Below are positions 10,900 through 22,990 of a DNA stretch of 64,000 nucleotides, piece by piece. Position 1 is the stretch's first letter; each line of letters starts with the position of its first letter. Source of the stretch: Sycobia sp. Sy_11. Its lineage: Eukaryota > Arthropoda > Insecta > Hymenoptera > Epichrysomallidae. The notes beneath the pieces are model-generated. The model searched no databases. It was not told the origin of the DNA and saw only the letters and a program-made list of their open reading frames with translations. The translations under genes were made by a program, and so were the position numbers. Location of the stretch: NCBI GenBank assembly GCA_018907035.1, contig JACCIC010000200.1, positions 558,001 through 622,000 of the forward strand. Reading direction: 5' to 3'.

Positions 10900-11885
10900 A
10901 ATATTATTTGTTGGTTATTTAAATAATCTTTCTCACATCTCCACTTATTGGAGGAGCGTTCATTATAGATTCATTTTGTCGCAATCAATAACTATGAGTG
11001 GTTCATTGAAAAGAAAGGTTGTCCTTGTAAGAAGTAGCTGAGGATCTCTTACATCGTATGTTTTTTGAAAATTTGTATACATATCATAGAGTAGTGCATA
11101 TTGATTATTAGCAATGTCAAGATTTAAATTATTATATGGATAATATTGTGAATTTCAGAAAAAAATACTAATATTACAATGATCCAAACGACTTGACTTT
11201 GCAGCAGGTTCATTTTTTATTTCTTCGTCTGTACGACGAGAATAAGACTATTCTTGCCAATTAAATTTAAAAGTTGTATTTTTGTTAATCAGATGCAATA
11301 AAATAAGGCATTAGCCATTCATTCATGCTTATTTTTATGCCACATTCTTCATATATATTATTACCAACTGTAGTACCTTCATGGATTATTGCATTGATGC
11401 CCGATCTTAATCTTATGAGAATAAGTTCATGCTTCATATTAACTATAATACTATATTTTTATAAACTTTTGCAAAGCCCAAAATAATTTCGACACTTCTT
11501 CATTGCCAAGCCAGCCTGCATTTTACCAAGCCAGCCTGTACGAGAGTCGTATTAGGAATAAACGAAGCCCACCCTTTCATCACACTACTTAATCCAACAT
11601 TTTTACATTTGTCTATTTCTACTTCATTAACTTCATAGCGAATTTCATCAAAAAGATGACAAATAGCATTGTTAACAAATCTAGATTTCATAGGCAAGTT
11701 GCCATCAGATTTTTTAAACTTTCCAGTAATATGCATAGCACTTCGTAATGGTAGAACACATTAATCTTGATCTTGGATAGAAATACGAATTTCGTCATTG
11801 CTATTAAAGCTTAGTGCTGGGTATGGTTGATGTGCGTGGAATTCGTAATGCGCAATTGACTTATCGTAGATGACACCTAATTTCC
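10900..11885 (-). pseudogene. Polinton A major capsid protein remnant
   Basis: This region aligns by eye with 28755-29830 of Polinton B, the double-jelly-roll capsid gene, at roughly 85-90% DNA identity. The longest surviving frame, 11500-11736, carries MHITGKF and DEIRYEVNEVEIDKC.NVGLSSVMKG, which corresponds to the N-terminal half. The rest is broken by frameshifts and stops. It would have been the virion shell protein. The remnant stops where the near-identical polymerase block begins (11893), because the intervening genes are deleted. Confidence 0.7.
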
Positions 11886-11892
11886 TCTCCTC

Positions 11893-14594
11893 TAAAGCGT
11901 CACCTTCTCCCGTGTCACTCTACTTTCATTGGTTTCGATATTCCCCTCTCTTCTTCTGCATGTACCTCTACACGGGTTACTCTAGATTCATTACTGATTT
12001 CATGTCTTATTTCTCCTACATCATCACCATCTATCTCCACTTCAACTGCTCTTTTATTAGTCTCTATGTAAGCGTTCTTTATCTCCATGTCTCCCTCTTT
12101 GATGATTTACTTCGCTTAATATTTCCCTCTCTATTTCACATGCAGCTTGTGCCATTTGTTCTTCTATAATTCTATAGTGTTCCCACGGTAAGGTATCTGT
12201 ACTATTTGTTAGTAAGAATCTTTTATCATCATATGGACTTATCCTTATATGTAATTTTTTTTCTGTTTTTCAGAATATACTATATGTAATTTAGAATGGA
12301 TGTTACACTGCTCGCGATGTATAATGACGAGATCATCAAGACATTTTCGATAATATTCAAATGTAATTGTCTTCTTTACAACATTCGATTTTATACCTTT
12401 AGCTTTCTTGACTATTTCGCCTCCATCCATTAAAATACTATACTTTTCACTCTGTAAACCAATAAATTCCATCATAATTTTTCCAGTATATTCATCCTTC
12501 TTTAATCCTGGTATTTTTTTATTTGATCGAGGTATACCATACGGATTATTTTCATCATAGTCAGCAGTATCAAATCTGTGAATATCTTCTTTTATAATTT
12601 TATACATATTAATGTCATCCACATCACATATCAAACTGTCGGTGTCAGTATATAGCAGTTTACAATTTTCTCCCACACGCTTCTTCATATAAGCGTAGTC
12701 AAAATCATAAACTAGTGTCTTTGATAAGTCCAGAATACAAAGACTAACGTATATAGGCTATGTATGGTTTAAGCCATGGTTTTTGTTCGAAATTCAAAAT
12801 TCTATATACCTGTTTTAGCCGAAGACCATTATCCAGTGCCTATTTGAGTGCTCGGTAGTGAATAACATATCTTTTCTTATCATCCAAAGTAGTGAGAAGT
12901 TTCTTCTGCGTTGAGCCTGGAGGTGTACGATGCTCTGCACAGAAAGGTAAATCACGATGTTTGTCATGAATTTCTTCAGGATATTCTAAATATACCTCAG
13001 CAATATAGCCTATATCTAAATCTGCTGAACCATTGAAAAAATCTGTATTGGATTCATAGTCAATCCATTTAAATTTTCCCGTTGGCAAATGTAGTACGAT
13101 CGCCCATCCATATAAATTATTAATATCATAATGTAAAAGTCTTTTTTTCTTGTTTTTATCGTATGACGAACCCATGTACGAATTATTTGCCTTCGCATAT
13201 CGATTACAACTGTGGCTTATTCCTCCTCGAATGCCAGATTCGATGAATAATAACATATCAATATCTGTTGGAAGTTCCAATTCAACTTTTGTCATTTTAA
13301 CAGCTGCTGCAAATGTCAATCCGGGAGTTGTGTAAAAGTACGCAGGGCATAAGCCATAGGTTTTAACAGATGTTTCTTGAAAACTTTCAAAGACATCAGC
13401 CAACAGTAAAACATATGTTTTTAAATATAAGTCGGAATATTCACTTGAATTTGTGATATTGAATCTACCCCATACTTGAACAGCATGCGTGTAGTCTTCA
13501 TCGATAATCTGTTAATCGGTCAATTGGTTGTAAAATTCGTTTTTCTCCGGCAGTGTTGTACAGGTTAATGTATCTAATCTATCTACAAAATCGTATGAAT
13601 ATCTACGGTTCCGCCTAAGAAGATGAATATTTTTATTTGAAAATCCATCTAATTCAAATTCCTTTAGAGCTAATGGTACATTTTCTAGATATGATACCAA
13701 TTTTTCTACAAATGATGGTAAAAATCGCCATGAATCAATAAATCTAAAAGTCACATAACAGCCATCCACTAACTTTGTGAATGAAATATACTTTTCTTTG
13801 TTGGGAGGTATTAGAGAAACTCAACCTTTCATCAACGAAGACATACCATGTTCTTTTAAAATAAAGTGTATATAATAATTAAGATTATGAAAAAGAACAG
13901 GAATGAACCTGGAGTCTTTATAATTTAAGTTACATGAATTATGAGCTGCTTCTCTGAAAGTGGAGAGAAAAAAAATTATTGTTTTTTTCTTTTTACCTAA
14001 AATATTGAATAAATTACAAAATAACCCAATAAACATACCGTCCTGTAAGATTTCAATGATCTAGTACAGGAAGTTGATCCTTTTCAAATTTATTGCCACA
14101 TATATGACAAACAGACGACCATCGAAACAGTAATTCTTCAATATCAGGCAGTTTCATTGGTTTTGGTGTCTTATAGCGTCGATATATATGCTCTCCTTAT
14201 TTTGAAAGATCTTTTCTGCATCAATTAAGAAGCTGAGAACGTCTACATGATTTAAATTTATAACTACACCAAACCTAATTCGATTTTTAAACGCAGATAG
14301 GACATCATGCCATTCCACCTTAGCTTCTGTCTCATCAGAGTTTAGACTTCCTCCGTGATGTAAGTGCCATTCAAATCCTGCTTGTATACACGAAATGTTA
14401 ACAAAACAAGTGAAAAACTTTGGCTTTTCTGCTCGAGAAAGATTAGAGTCTTCCATTTTTTCCTTCACTTCCTTCATGGATAAATCAGCCATAGCCAGCG
14501 AATAACGAATATCCTCTTTACTACACATATGCACAGTTTCTAAAATTCTACGGTAAAGTTGCACAAGACGTTCGCTAGATACGATTGAAGCCAT
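11893..14594 (-). pseudogene. Polinton A protein-primed DNA polymerase B remnant
   Basis: The 5' end is the ATG at 14592-14594 (MASIVSSERLVQLYR...). The N-terminal block then joins, after a deletion, to the exonuclease and polymerase regions. Visible motifs are FHNLNYYIHFI and SFVEKLVSYL (exonuclease side), HYDINNLYGWA (motif A-like, near 13105) and LLYTDTDSLICDVDD (motif C, YTDTDS, near 12645). It copied the element's DNA using a protein primer. Stops and frameshifts are shared with Polinton B within 11893-14194 because that block is almost identical there. An 85-bp GT..AG segment at 13954-14038 interrupts the exonuclease region. Confidence 0.85.
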
Positions 14595-14924
14595 TTTCAC
14601 TTTTTATGTTTACAGTTAAACTAGTAAAAACAGAATAAAGTTACCAATAAACTTCTTTATTGCAATATAAATTTATAAAAAAAACTCAAGAGAATCACAA
14701 AACAGAAAAACTTAAACTGAACTTATGTGACTGTGAACCCATGCGACTATGAACCTATATAATACGTTTATTTATTATTATATTCTAAATAATATGGAAA
14801 TAAGGAAAGGTGATTGAATATTAAAGAAAAATTTTCTTTTTATTTATTAGCATATTTATAATATTTATATTTTTTATTTCTTTTTCATTATATACATATT
14901 ACTACACTTCTTTGCGATATAGAC

Positions 14925-15330
14925 ACGATCGCCATCTGCTCTTTTGTAATTTCAAAATATTTCGCGAACTCTGTGGCATCTGGAACTGAAAATAAATTGA
15001 AATAAATGACATAATGAAATAAAATAAATAACAAAATGAATGAAATAAATAATGAATAAAATGAAATAAATAATAAATATAAATAAATAAATAAGATTAT
15101 TACTTATATTTAAACGACTCCAGGGATCGCTCTACATTTACCGTGTACTTCAAGCAGGTCACCATTGTCTCCAATTTCTGGAGGGATAATTCCAGGCTGC
15201 TTCTTTGTCGCGGATGCGACTTCTCTGAGGAGACGACTTTCTCGGCATCTTCTGCGGGACTGTTCGCGTCTTCTTCCCCATGGTCTAGCTGGCACTATTC
15301 CCTATTTCTACGCTTATTTTTTCACGATGA
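14925..15330 (-). pseudogene. Polinton A copy of small two-exon gene
   Basis: Homologous to 39801-40569 of Polinton B. The first exon (about 15110-15300) reads ..SLELSLQKLETMVTCLKY.. in one frame and ends ..SLESFK. The second exon (about 14930-14985) reads PDATEFAKYFE and stops after ~33 codons. The 5' splice site, GTAAGT in B, is ATAAGT here, so the intron could not be removed normally. Function unknown. Confidence 0.5.
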
Positions 15331-15399
15331 AGGAAGCTGAAGGACGACGACTAACAGCAGCTTTCCTCCGCGGTATTTAAAGCAATTTCAAAGTAGCAG

Positions 15400-16035
15400 A
15401 GAAAGGAAAAGCCTTCTCTCATTGGTTCAAAACAATCTCCTCCTTCATTTTCCATAGCTCAAAAATGTTTTCTCATTGGTTCACTAAGTTTTGAATCTTA
15501 GGCTTTCCCTTCTCAATCCCTTCCTAAAGTTACAAATAATACGAAACTAACATTGCAAGAAATTCACTTCCCATTCTAACTCATGTATCTCGACACACAT
15601 AGGCTTTATTTCATCTCCACATGTTAAAAAATCATAGTCAAAAAATAAGGTCAGTTCGAAGACGATCTAAAAATATCAAAATTACTATAGTCATCCATTC
15701 GGTTTCGTGAGGAATATATTACTGTTCATTCTATATAATTTTGTTTACAAAATCAAATGAGAGATTTGGAAAACGATTTCTCGCTTTCGGTTTCCTCATA
15801 AATCTCTTCGTCCCTATAATAATAAACACCTAAACACCTATTACCAGTAGCAGTTAGCTGATTATCTAACTCATAAAACTGCATACCTGTGTAGCGAGCA
15901 CGCTCACTGGGCCCTCATGCCCCCCTAGCCCGCGCGTGCGGTCTTGTATCCACAGAGGGGGGTCTCTTTCACTTTTCTTTGGAGTGGAAATAGGTCTATG
16001 AATGATGAGTTTTCCAATGCTATATAGCTACAAGA
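15400..16035. other. Polinton A non-coding region
   Basis: No credible frame. A C-rich block near 15915-15970 (GCGCGTGCGGTCTT.., AGAGGGG.G) is shared with Polinton B at 40730-40790, confirming co-linearity. Confidence 0.5.
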
Positions 16036-16039
16036 AAAG

Positions 16040-16748
16040 ATCGTTTCCTAAAAGCCTCGTCGAGTGATAATATACAATATAAATTTTTCGAAAACATGCA
16101 TAACCAATATGTATAGAATCTTATACCATATTAAGAGAGTATGTGGAACGTTCTCATCACCAAAACAACCTCAATGTCAATTGCGTGGTAATAATTTTGT
16201 TATTGATTGACCACATATTGTTCATTAGAATTGTATTCGTGGAGATTACGGAAATCATATTTAAATAGCCGAAATCATTTCATCAAGTGTAACAAAAAAC
16301 TATAAAAGTTTCCTAAGAGTCTTGTTGACTGAAAATATACAAAATAAATTTTTCGAAAATAAGCGTCACCAATATGCATAGAATCTTACACCATATTAAG
16401 AGAGTGTGTGAAACGTTTCAGCATCTCATGTTCTCATCACGAAAACAACCTCAATGCCAATGACATGGCCATAATTTTGTTATTGATAGACCACATATAG
16501 TAGCAATAGAATAAAACAAATAAACCAGTAAAATTAATAGCAATAGGCATAATGGCACATTTCAAGGCGCTTTCCACTCCTCCAGCCATTGCTCGATTCG
16601 AAAGGAATCTTGAGTAATTCATTGTTGTGACGTCAAACGGGATACTAACACAATTTTGAGGAGTGTGCCAGAATGAATGTATATGTTCTGGCATACTTTT
16701 TGCTATGCCAGACTACTTATGTGCCAGTATGCCTATATCCTACCTACT
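16040..16748. repeat. Polinton A right end: tandem duplication plus right TIR
   Basis: Two ~260-bp units (about 16040-16300 and 16305-16540) repeat AAATTTTTCGAAAA..., CACCATATTAAGAGAGT and ACAACCTCAATG.CAAT. The inverted terminal repeat proper follows and ends at 16748. Polinton B has the same duplication at 41085-41590, so it predates the divergence of the two copies. Confidence 0.75.
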
Positions 16749-16952
16749 ATAATTCAAATAAGGTCCATGCGACCCGTTTTATTATTTGTTTTATTTTAGT
16801 TTTATTTTTTCAATTCGGTGACAATTTAGTAACGTAATCGACTTATCAAATAGTTAATTAATGGATGTGTAAAAAATACTCTATGTATAAAAATATATTA
16901 CCTATAAATAATTTTACCTATGATATTTCAGCAAAAAAGTCAAGAATCCTAC

Positions 16953-17019
16953 CTGAGGGTCCTCTGAAACATTGTCAGTGGTGTGGCTGTCTTCAGTTCG
17001 TCTCGAGTTAGTCTCCCCG
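16953..17019 (-). other. Possible 67-bp host exon
   Basis: In an otherwise AT-rich stretch, 67 bp of balanced composition on the minus strand are bounded by an AG (17020-17021) and a GTAGG donor (16952 downward). Only one frame is open throughout. It reads ..GRLTRDELKTATTDNVS.. and ends at a codon boundary on CAG|GT. The acceptor lacks a clear pyrimidine tract. No family is recognised. It may be a cassette exon of a host gene on the minus strand, or chance. Confidence 0.22.
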
Positions 17020-17024
17020 CCCTA

Positions 17025-17820
17025 TTTATCTTAATATTTATGATTTTTAGGGAGCTCATTACGAATATCATAACAGCTTTATACGGAAAGTGAATATTTA
17101 TTCCTAAATCCACGAAAATTCTATAAAGGTCATAGTTTCTTGAATTTCTCTTGAAAACAAAAAAAGTTGCACCATATTTAAAACCACAATGCTAGAGCTT
17201 ACTAAAATATATATTTTTTTATCTATACAGTCCAGTGCAAACAATATGTGTGGAGAAAAGTTCAATAATTCCGTCTCGGAGTCTTGTAAACGGTTCCTCG
17301 CATATACTCAGGATAGGTACTTTCCTATACATTTTACTCAAGAAATACTGTTCGTAAAGACAAAATCAATAGAGTAAAAAAATTGTATTTTAATCAGATG
17401 TACAACGTTTTTCTTAATTTCTTTTTGTAAATTTTACAATTTCCTGAGATTATGTTCAACAGACTATGTATTCATAGTTTTTGACATGAAAATTAGATTT
17501 CCATCAAATGCCACTAAGATAATTTTAATTAGCAACCAAAAAAATTCGATAAATCAGTTATGATCTTTTTCGGAAATTTATCCACGCCGTTATGGTACTC
17601 ACATAGCAATTTTATCATAACAAGCGAGCATGCATTTAAATTTCCACATGATTGCAGCAGCCTTAAAGCAAGACTGCATTATCAAGAAAACTCCGCGACA
17701 TTTACATCGCAGCGATCTTACAGCAAGCATGAACTGTTCAAAAAATTGTAAAAAATTAATCGTGAAACCGTCAAAATATATGATACTATTAGAAGTTTGA
17801 AACATATATATATATATGAT
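17025..17820. other. AT-rich, no gene seen
   Basis: Short open frames on both strands (about 60-68 codons) have no recognisable features. Confidence 0.45.
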
Positions 17821-19785
17821 AGATTATGAAAATGACGGTCTAATAAGTTAAGATACTACAGTTCTATTTTAAGTTTTGTTTGAATGATACGAAATTTTAA
17901 AAAATTATGTTTAAAAAATATTTCATTAAACAAATAAATATTTTTCAAAAGAAGAATTGAATTTCTTAAACGAAATTTTTAGTCTTCATACATTAAAAAA
18001 ATTTTTACTGCATTTAAACATTTGAATATATTAAATATATAAATTACTTATTGTGAATAAATGGTTTACTAATGGTATATGAATAAATCATTTGTTTAAT
18101 TAAAAAAAGTTGTATTTAAATGTATACAATTTTAAATAAAAGAAAATTTCCGGACAAACTAAATATAATACAATCGATCAATTTATTTATTAATTGAAAA
18201 TTATAAAAATAAAGAAGATATTAACATCAGTCATTATTACCATTATGTTTAAGAATATCCTAAAAAATGCTGTACTTTACACTAATGTGCACGTTTTCAG
18301 AAATAAAATTAATTAAACGCATTATTTGTCTGAAGTTCATAATTAAATAACTTCTGTCTTTAAAATATTTAGAACTAATAAATGTATACTTTATGGTCTA
18401 TATAGACTAATTGCAATAACTATATGTTTATGTATTTTGAATGCATAACTTTATTTTGCCTTTTTACTTCTTACTTAAAATAGTTATTATATAGGTATTA
18501 TATTTAATATGTAATGTTTCTCGATTTATCAAAAACATTTATATTGAAACAAAATCGCTTTGATAAAATTAACTGAACATTGAGATGGTCATGATGACCA
18601 TTATCAGCAATTTATGTGTATATTGCATGTCCTTTATAGGCGCTAAAACTAATAAAAATATACCGATCACCTTCAAATTTTGAATACGTATTCTATATGA
18701 TCAGAATTAGATGACAGTATATTTTTTATTTCAAATTTAACAAAAAAAGAAAAAGAAAATGATGGCAACAAAGTTAGTTATATGTATATCAGTAGACTGC
18801 CTGTTAGGCCTCGTACAACATGCGTGCAGACGGACAGGTAATAAACAGAGAGAACAGTTGAGACGACACAGTATAGAGGAAACTCGTGGATAGATGCTGA
18901 TACTTGGTATGGCAACACCCATCAATATTGAATATGTTAATCCCCTTGGATTTTTTTCTCCAGTCCCCCCTCTCGCTCTCTATCTCTCTCATCCTCTCTT
19001 TTCCTCTTTTTCTGTCTGCTCCATACAAGATAGTTATGTGTCTAATGTTATTATATAGGATTCTGATATGATACTCTAAAAATATAAAAAGCAATCAAAT
19101 AATTTTTTGAAAAGTTGACAGTCTATAATGAGCAGTTTTTTCGAGATCTATTGAATTCATAAACATAGATCAATTGCTGACAATGACCATGAATATTGTC
19201 TCAATGTTAAGTTAATTTTTTTAAAGCGTACATATATTTTGTTACAACTTAATTCTTAAGGAAACGTTACAACATTAAATGAAATATTTATTTTTTTATT
19301 TTAAAATTTTTGAAAGATAAAAGTTATCGAGTTATGAACGCTTCCAATTAATTTTGTTTCTGAAAAGGTGTGCATTAGTGAAACATTGAGGATTTTTTGG
19401 GATATATTCATAAATATAATAGCATTAATAACAGATACGAACATTTATTTATTTGTATAATTTTCAATTAATAAATAAATTAATTACATTTAGTTTCTCT
19501 GGGCATTTTCTTTTATTTATTAGTTATAACAAGCAGGTACAAGTAACAAAATATATCACAAAAATAAGTCTGTACTGAAAAAAATTTTATACATTCAAAT
19601 AAATGGTTTATTCGTATACGATTAATTAACCAGTTATTCAAAATGGGTAATTTATACATTTAAAATACTAAAATGTTTATTTAAATACAGTAAATATTTT
19701 TTGATATATGAGAACTAAGAATTGAACCAAAATATAAAATTCAACTGTAGTATCTTAACTTATTAGGCCGTCATTTTCGTAATCT
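17821..19785. mobile_element. Long-TIR foldback-type element (1.97 kb)
   Basis: The left end, AGATTATGAAAATGACGGTC, matches the reverse complement of the right end with two differences. The complementary arms also share AATAAGTTAAGATACTACAG near the tip, a TAATTGAAAATTATA segment near 18192/19460, and the inner block TTAACTGAACATTGAGA...ATTATCAGCAAT (18568-18612 with 19168-19218). The arms thus reach about 800 and 620 bp around a ~550-bp centre. No transposase is present and no target duplication is clear. The superfamily is not recognised. Confidence 0.7.
18759..18837 (+). other. Possible signal-peptide-like micro-exon
   Basis: In the centre of the long-TIR element, a frame starting ATGATGGCAAC reads MMATKLVICISVDCLLGLVQ.. 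and would end at CAG|GTAATA. The hydrophobic start resembles a secretion signal, but no second exon is seen. This may well be chance. Confidence 0.15.
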
Positions 19786-19789
19786 TCAA

Positions 19790-20815
19790 CGATGTAAACG
19801 TACACTATATATTATATTGCAATAAATACTAACTATATTTATATTTTTTCCTATCATTTTTATTGTATTATATATATTATACATAATATATTTGTATTGT
19901 GTACAAAAAGTAACGGAAGTGAATCTTCAGCGCAAACAATCTGCCGTTCAAGCTTTAGACATTCCGATCGGAATATTAATTAGTGTTATTATTAGGACTC
20001 AATCCTAATAAATAGAGATTGTTTAACTTGTTAATAAGTCAGTTACAAATACTATCTTAGGAGATGGAGAGATAATTGCTAAACTCTGATCCATTCTTTG
20101 TGTGCACTCTTCAGTACTACAAATCTGAATTTGAAAAATTACTTAAACAATTCAAACATACTTTAAATTTACTTGATACAAAAATATAAAATAAAGCAAG
20201 TATGGTGTATTAGAAATCCTAACCATTTAAAAGTATATATAACGTAACAAATATTTTTTGCTCTTCAAATAAACCTAACTGTTTATTTTAAACAGACGGT
20301 TCTTTCAAAAATACAAAATATTCGTTCGTTTTAAATATGTATGTTTTTATTTCAAATAAATAGAATTTAAATGAATAATTTTCGACTGAAATAAATACAC
20401 TTTTACGAAATTGACAGTTATCCTTAAAGTTGCCGCAGGTTTGAAAATGTTGAACTGCTTTCTAACTGCTGCTATATGTGTGTAGGTGTGTATGTGTGTG
20501 TGTATGTGTGGCAATAAAATTTCTTTTTGGTCGCTGCCAGTATGAGCTGATCATCTTTTATTGCACCCCGCTGCCAGCCTATTGTCTCATAAAGCTTTCC
20601 CCGCACAGGTACTGAAGACAGTTGTCACCTCCCTCGATCGTACGATCGTACGAGCTCGTAGTAAATGGGCAAATAGATGAACAGGCGTCTTCTATATAGG
20701 TGCACTGTATAGGCTGATAATGAGACATCTGTGTTTTGCAATTCAGCCTGCATCCGTGAACTATGGGTGGTATACAAAGTGACATGTCTATAGCGCTACT
20801 GTGCATGATATACAT
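19790..20815. other. Non-coding, contains dispersed repeat copy
   Basis: 20240-20420 repeats 9600-9870 (AATAAACCTAACTGTTTATTTT..., ATAAATAGAATTTAAATGA). At 20560-20578 lies TTATTGCACCCCGCTGCCAG, shared with the inverted-repeat arm near 4456. No gene seen. Confidence 0.5.
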
Positions 20816-20994
20816 CTATATATATATAATATAAGAGTGTTTCAGCTCGGATTCTATGGTCGTGTCTGCGCGCGCACTTTCGCCGTCGCGCTGTTCTTAA
20901 CTACAATACCATATTGGCCGTTTCACACGCCTTGTTTAGGCTAGTTTTTACTACACACAAGCAACACGTTCCGCGCACACACGCGCACGTACAC

Positions 20995-20997
<3 letters not shown>

Positions 20998-21052
<55 letters not shown>
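20998..21052. repeat. (AT)n microsatellite
   Basis: TA run followed by ATCGCATGTAC; it lies about 170 bp upstream of the putative core promoter. Confidence 0.95.
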
Positions 21053-21055
<3 letters not shown>

Positions 21056-21199
21056 CGCATGTACATATACACATATGCAGCCACACAGGTATGCTACATA
21101 CATTACTCTTTCTAAAAGAAGGTGGTGGTGACGGCGGCGGCGGCCCATACTCTCCGCGGTCCACACTATGTACAACGGCACTCCATCTGACCCCCACCC

Positions 21200-21245
21200 C
21201 GTTTTCAACGATCGACTCAGTCTCAGTCTCAGTTCAGTGGGCGCT
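21200..21245 (+). promoter_or_regulatory. Putative core promoter with four TCAGT initiators
   Basis: TCAGT, the arthropod initiator consensus, occurs at 21217, 21223, 21229 and 21234, four times in 22 bp. It lies in a locally GC-rich region, 336-357 bp upstream of a signal-peptide ATG. No TATA box lies 25-35 bp upstream, which suits an initiator-type promoter. A GGCACGTTTT sequence lies downstream, but I cannot confirm a DPE at the exact spacing. Confidence 0.5.
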
Positions 21246-21573
21246 TGGATAGGCACGTTTTCTGTCCAGTTACAGATCAGCCCAGAGTGCCACGTAGTAT
21301 CGTTTTACTTCGCATGCTTGCACAGTTTCCAGCGAGGATCAATCCCCGAACACGCACAAGTCCTCTGTCTTCGCTCTCGTCAATGTCCGCGTTCGACCGA
21401 ACCTACGCATAAGCCGCAGAACACACGCACCGCTCTACTTCACAGCACTTACTCGTATATGTCAGAGGCTGCTTTGCAGGGCTGAGAGCGGTCGGGTTCG
21501 GGCCCCCGCGCCGCTGCCATTGAACGTCCCCAGGTCGGAGCCCGGATTCCGGAGCGAGGATCTGTTCGCCATC

Positions 21574-21711
21574 ATGTACCTGTCCTGGCTGATCGTCGCG
21601 GCAACGATGGCCTCGGTAAGCTGCCTCCCGTTGTCTACTTCTCTGAGTTCAACCGAGGCTGGCAAGGGTACCAAGCTCAAGTTCGACGGGGATTTCGAGT
21701 TCGCCGAGGAG
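21574..21711 (+). CDS. First coding exon of a host secreted or membrane protein
   Basis: ATG at 21574 in GCCATCATGT context opens 46 codons: MYLSWLIVAATMASVSC then LPLSTSLSSTEAGKG... and ..KFDGDFEFAEE. The first ~17 residues form a typical signal peptide (hydrophobic core LSWLIVAATMA, small residues before SC/LP). The exon ends GAG|GTGAGAG, a good 5' splice site in phase 0. Composition changes sharply from GC-rich coding to intronic sequence within about 200 bp downstream. The upstream initiator cluster fits a transcription start near 21220-21235 and a 5' UTR of about 340 nt. No further exon is visible to 64 kb on this strand. The mature part is too short to name a family. This is the best host gene in the window. 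Confidence 0.6.
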
Positions 21712-21799
21712 GTGAGAGACCCTTTTTCGGGTAGCTTTTTCGTGCGAGCTTTCAAGTTACGGGCGCGTGGGTGGCGGGACCAGGGGATACTTTCTTGAC

Positions 21800-22985
21800 T
21801 TATAACCCTGTTAGGACTCGTGCTACACCATTTTTTCTACTATATGTAAGCAAGTGTGTACTTAAGCGTCCGCGCCCGCGCCGCCTTCCAGCTATACGAA
21901 AAATCTAATAAGTTCTTTTGGGTTACTCTTTTATACAAGAGATGACCATATTTTTCCACCTGACTATCTCCTTGTTTTCCGTTCAAATTATCTTTTTGTT
22001 GGAAATTTGTACAGGACAATACATCAATAGACTTTTTACGAGCTGCACTATTCTCTTTGGATAGAGAAATGAACTAGGACAATCTTTCGAAATAAAGTCA
22101 GTATTACATTAGTATTGTATTTAGGGTTGTATTTACCCTTCTAATGGCAGAAAGTGAGAAGATTTCACGATAAATTTTTTATTATATTTCAGTGCCTTAG
22201 ACTCTCCGTATCAATTATATTTAACACATACTCGTACCCGCGCACGCGCACACACATTAATATTAATATTATTATTAAATGTATAGACAATAAAAGAAGT
22301 TTGTAAAATTTATTCAGAAACAGTGTTCTGTTCAACGATTACTCATATTTAGATCTAAAATATACTCATAAATAGCAAAATGAAATGTTAAAATTCATTT
22401 AAATGTTAAATGAAATATGTTAAAATCCATTAATTATTCTTTATTTTAAAATCTTCATAATCATTAATCTCTGAATATTACAAAAAATATATGTAGTAGA
22501 TTGTATTATAATATTTCAAATAACATTTCAATATACTTTATCATGCAAAAACTAAAAAATATACAATGGTATGGAAGAATAAGTAGATTTTTTAAAGCAA
22601 AACAACTAAAATCTTCTATTTTGTACATAAAGTACGTGATTTTATACTAGACGAATGTACAATTATTGACTATCAAATATCAGAAACTTTTCTGTTTGCC
22701 CATTTCAGATACACATAATAAACATTTCGTATGTGGAATATCATTCCAAATATTATCTTTTCCGTATAAGAATCGCTTATTACAAAAACTTGATAGGGTT
22801 TGATATTTTAAAACAAACGAATGACGTTACAAGTGTCATTATTAGTAATCACTTTTTTAAAAATTAGAGTATGTTGAAAATTGTACTTAAAGTTGAGATA
22901 ATTAGTATCTGACATTCGGAGATTTATGTAGCTTGAAAGAAAGTTGACAGGAACCAGCAAGAGGTAAGATAAGTATACCTAAATA
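21800..22985. other. Probable host intron, no gene seen
   Basis: AT-rich DNA following the 5' splice site at 21712. No transposon end or coding frame is visible before the TIR element at 22991. Confidence 0.45.
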
Positions 22986-22990
22986 TAATA

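Larger units (their letters stand above)
10602..16748. mobile_element. Polinton/Maverick A, internally deleted (6.1 kb)
   Basis: The element begins AGTAGGTAGG(C)TATAGGCA and ends with the inverted TGCCTATA.CCTACCTACT. It is flanked by the 6-bp direct repeat ATAATT (10596-10601 and 16749-16754). A 6-bp target duplication and AG..CT ends are the Polinton signature. Content, left to right: TIR, minus-strand capsid remnant, minus-strand family B polymerase remnant, remnants of a small spliced gene, and right TIR with a tandem duplication. Relative to Polinton B it lacks the minor capsid, PLA2-like gene, ATPase, integrase, small ORFs, part of the polymerase and the plus-strand gene. It is therefore a deletion derivative that depended on other copies. 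Confidence 0.9.

Noticed and set aside
21520..21798. 92-codon ORF beginning upstream of the signal peptide
   Set aside because: The first codon is TTG, not ATG. The first ATG is 21574, and the frame crosses a 5' splice site at 21712.
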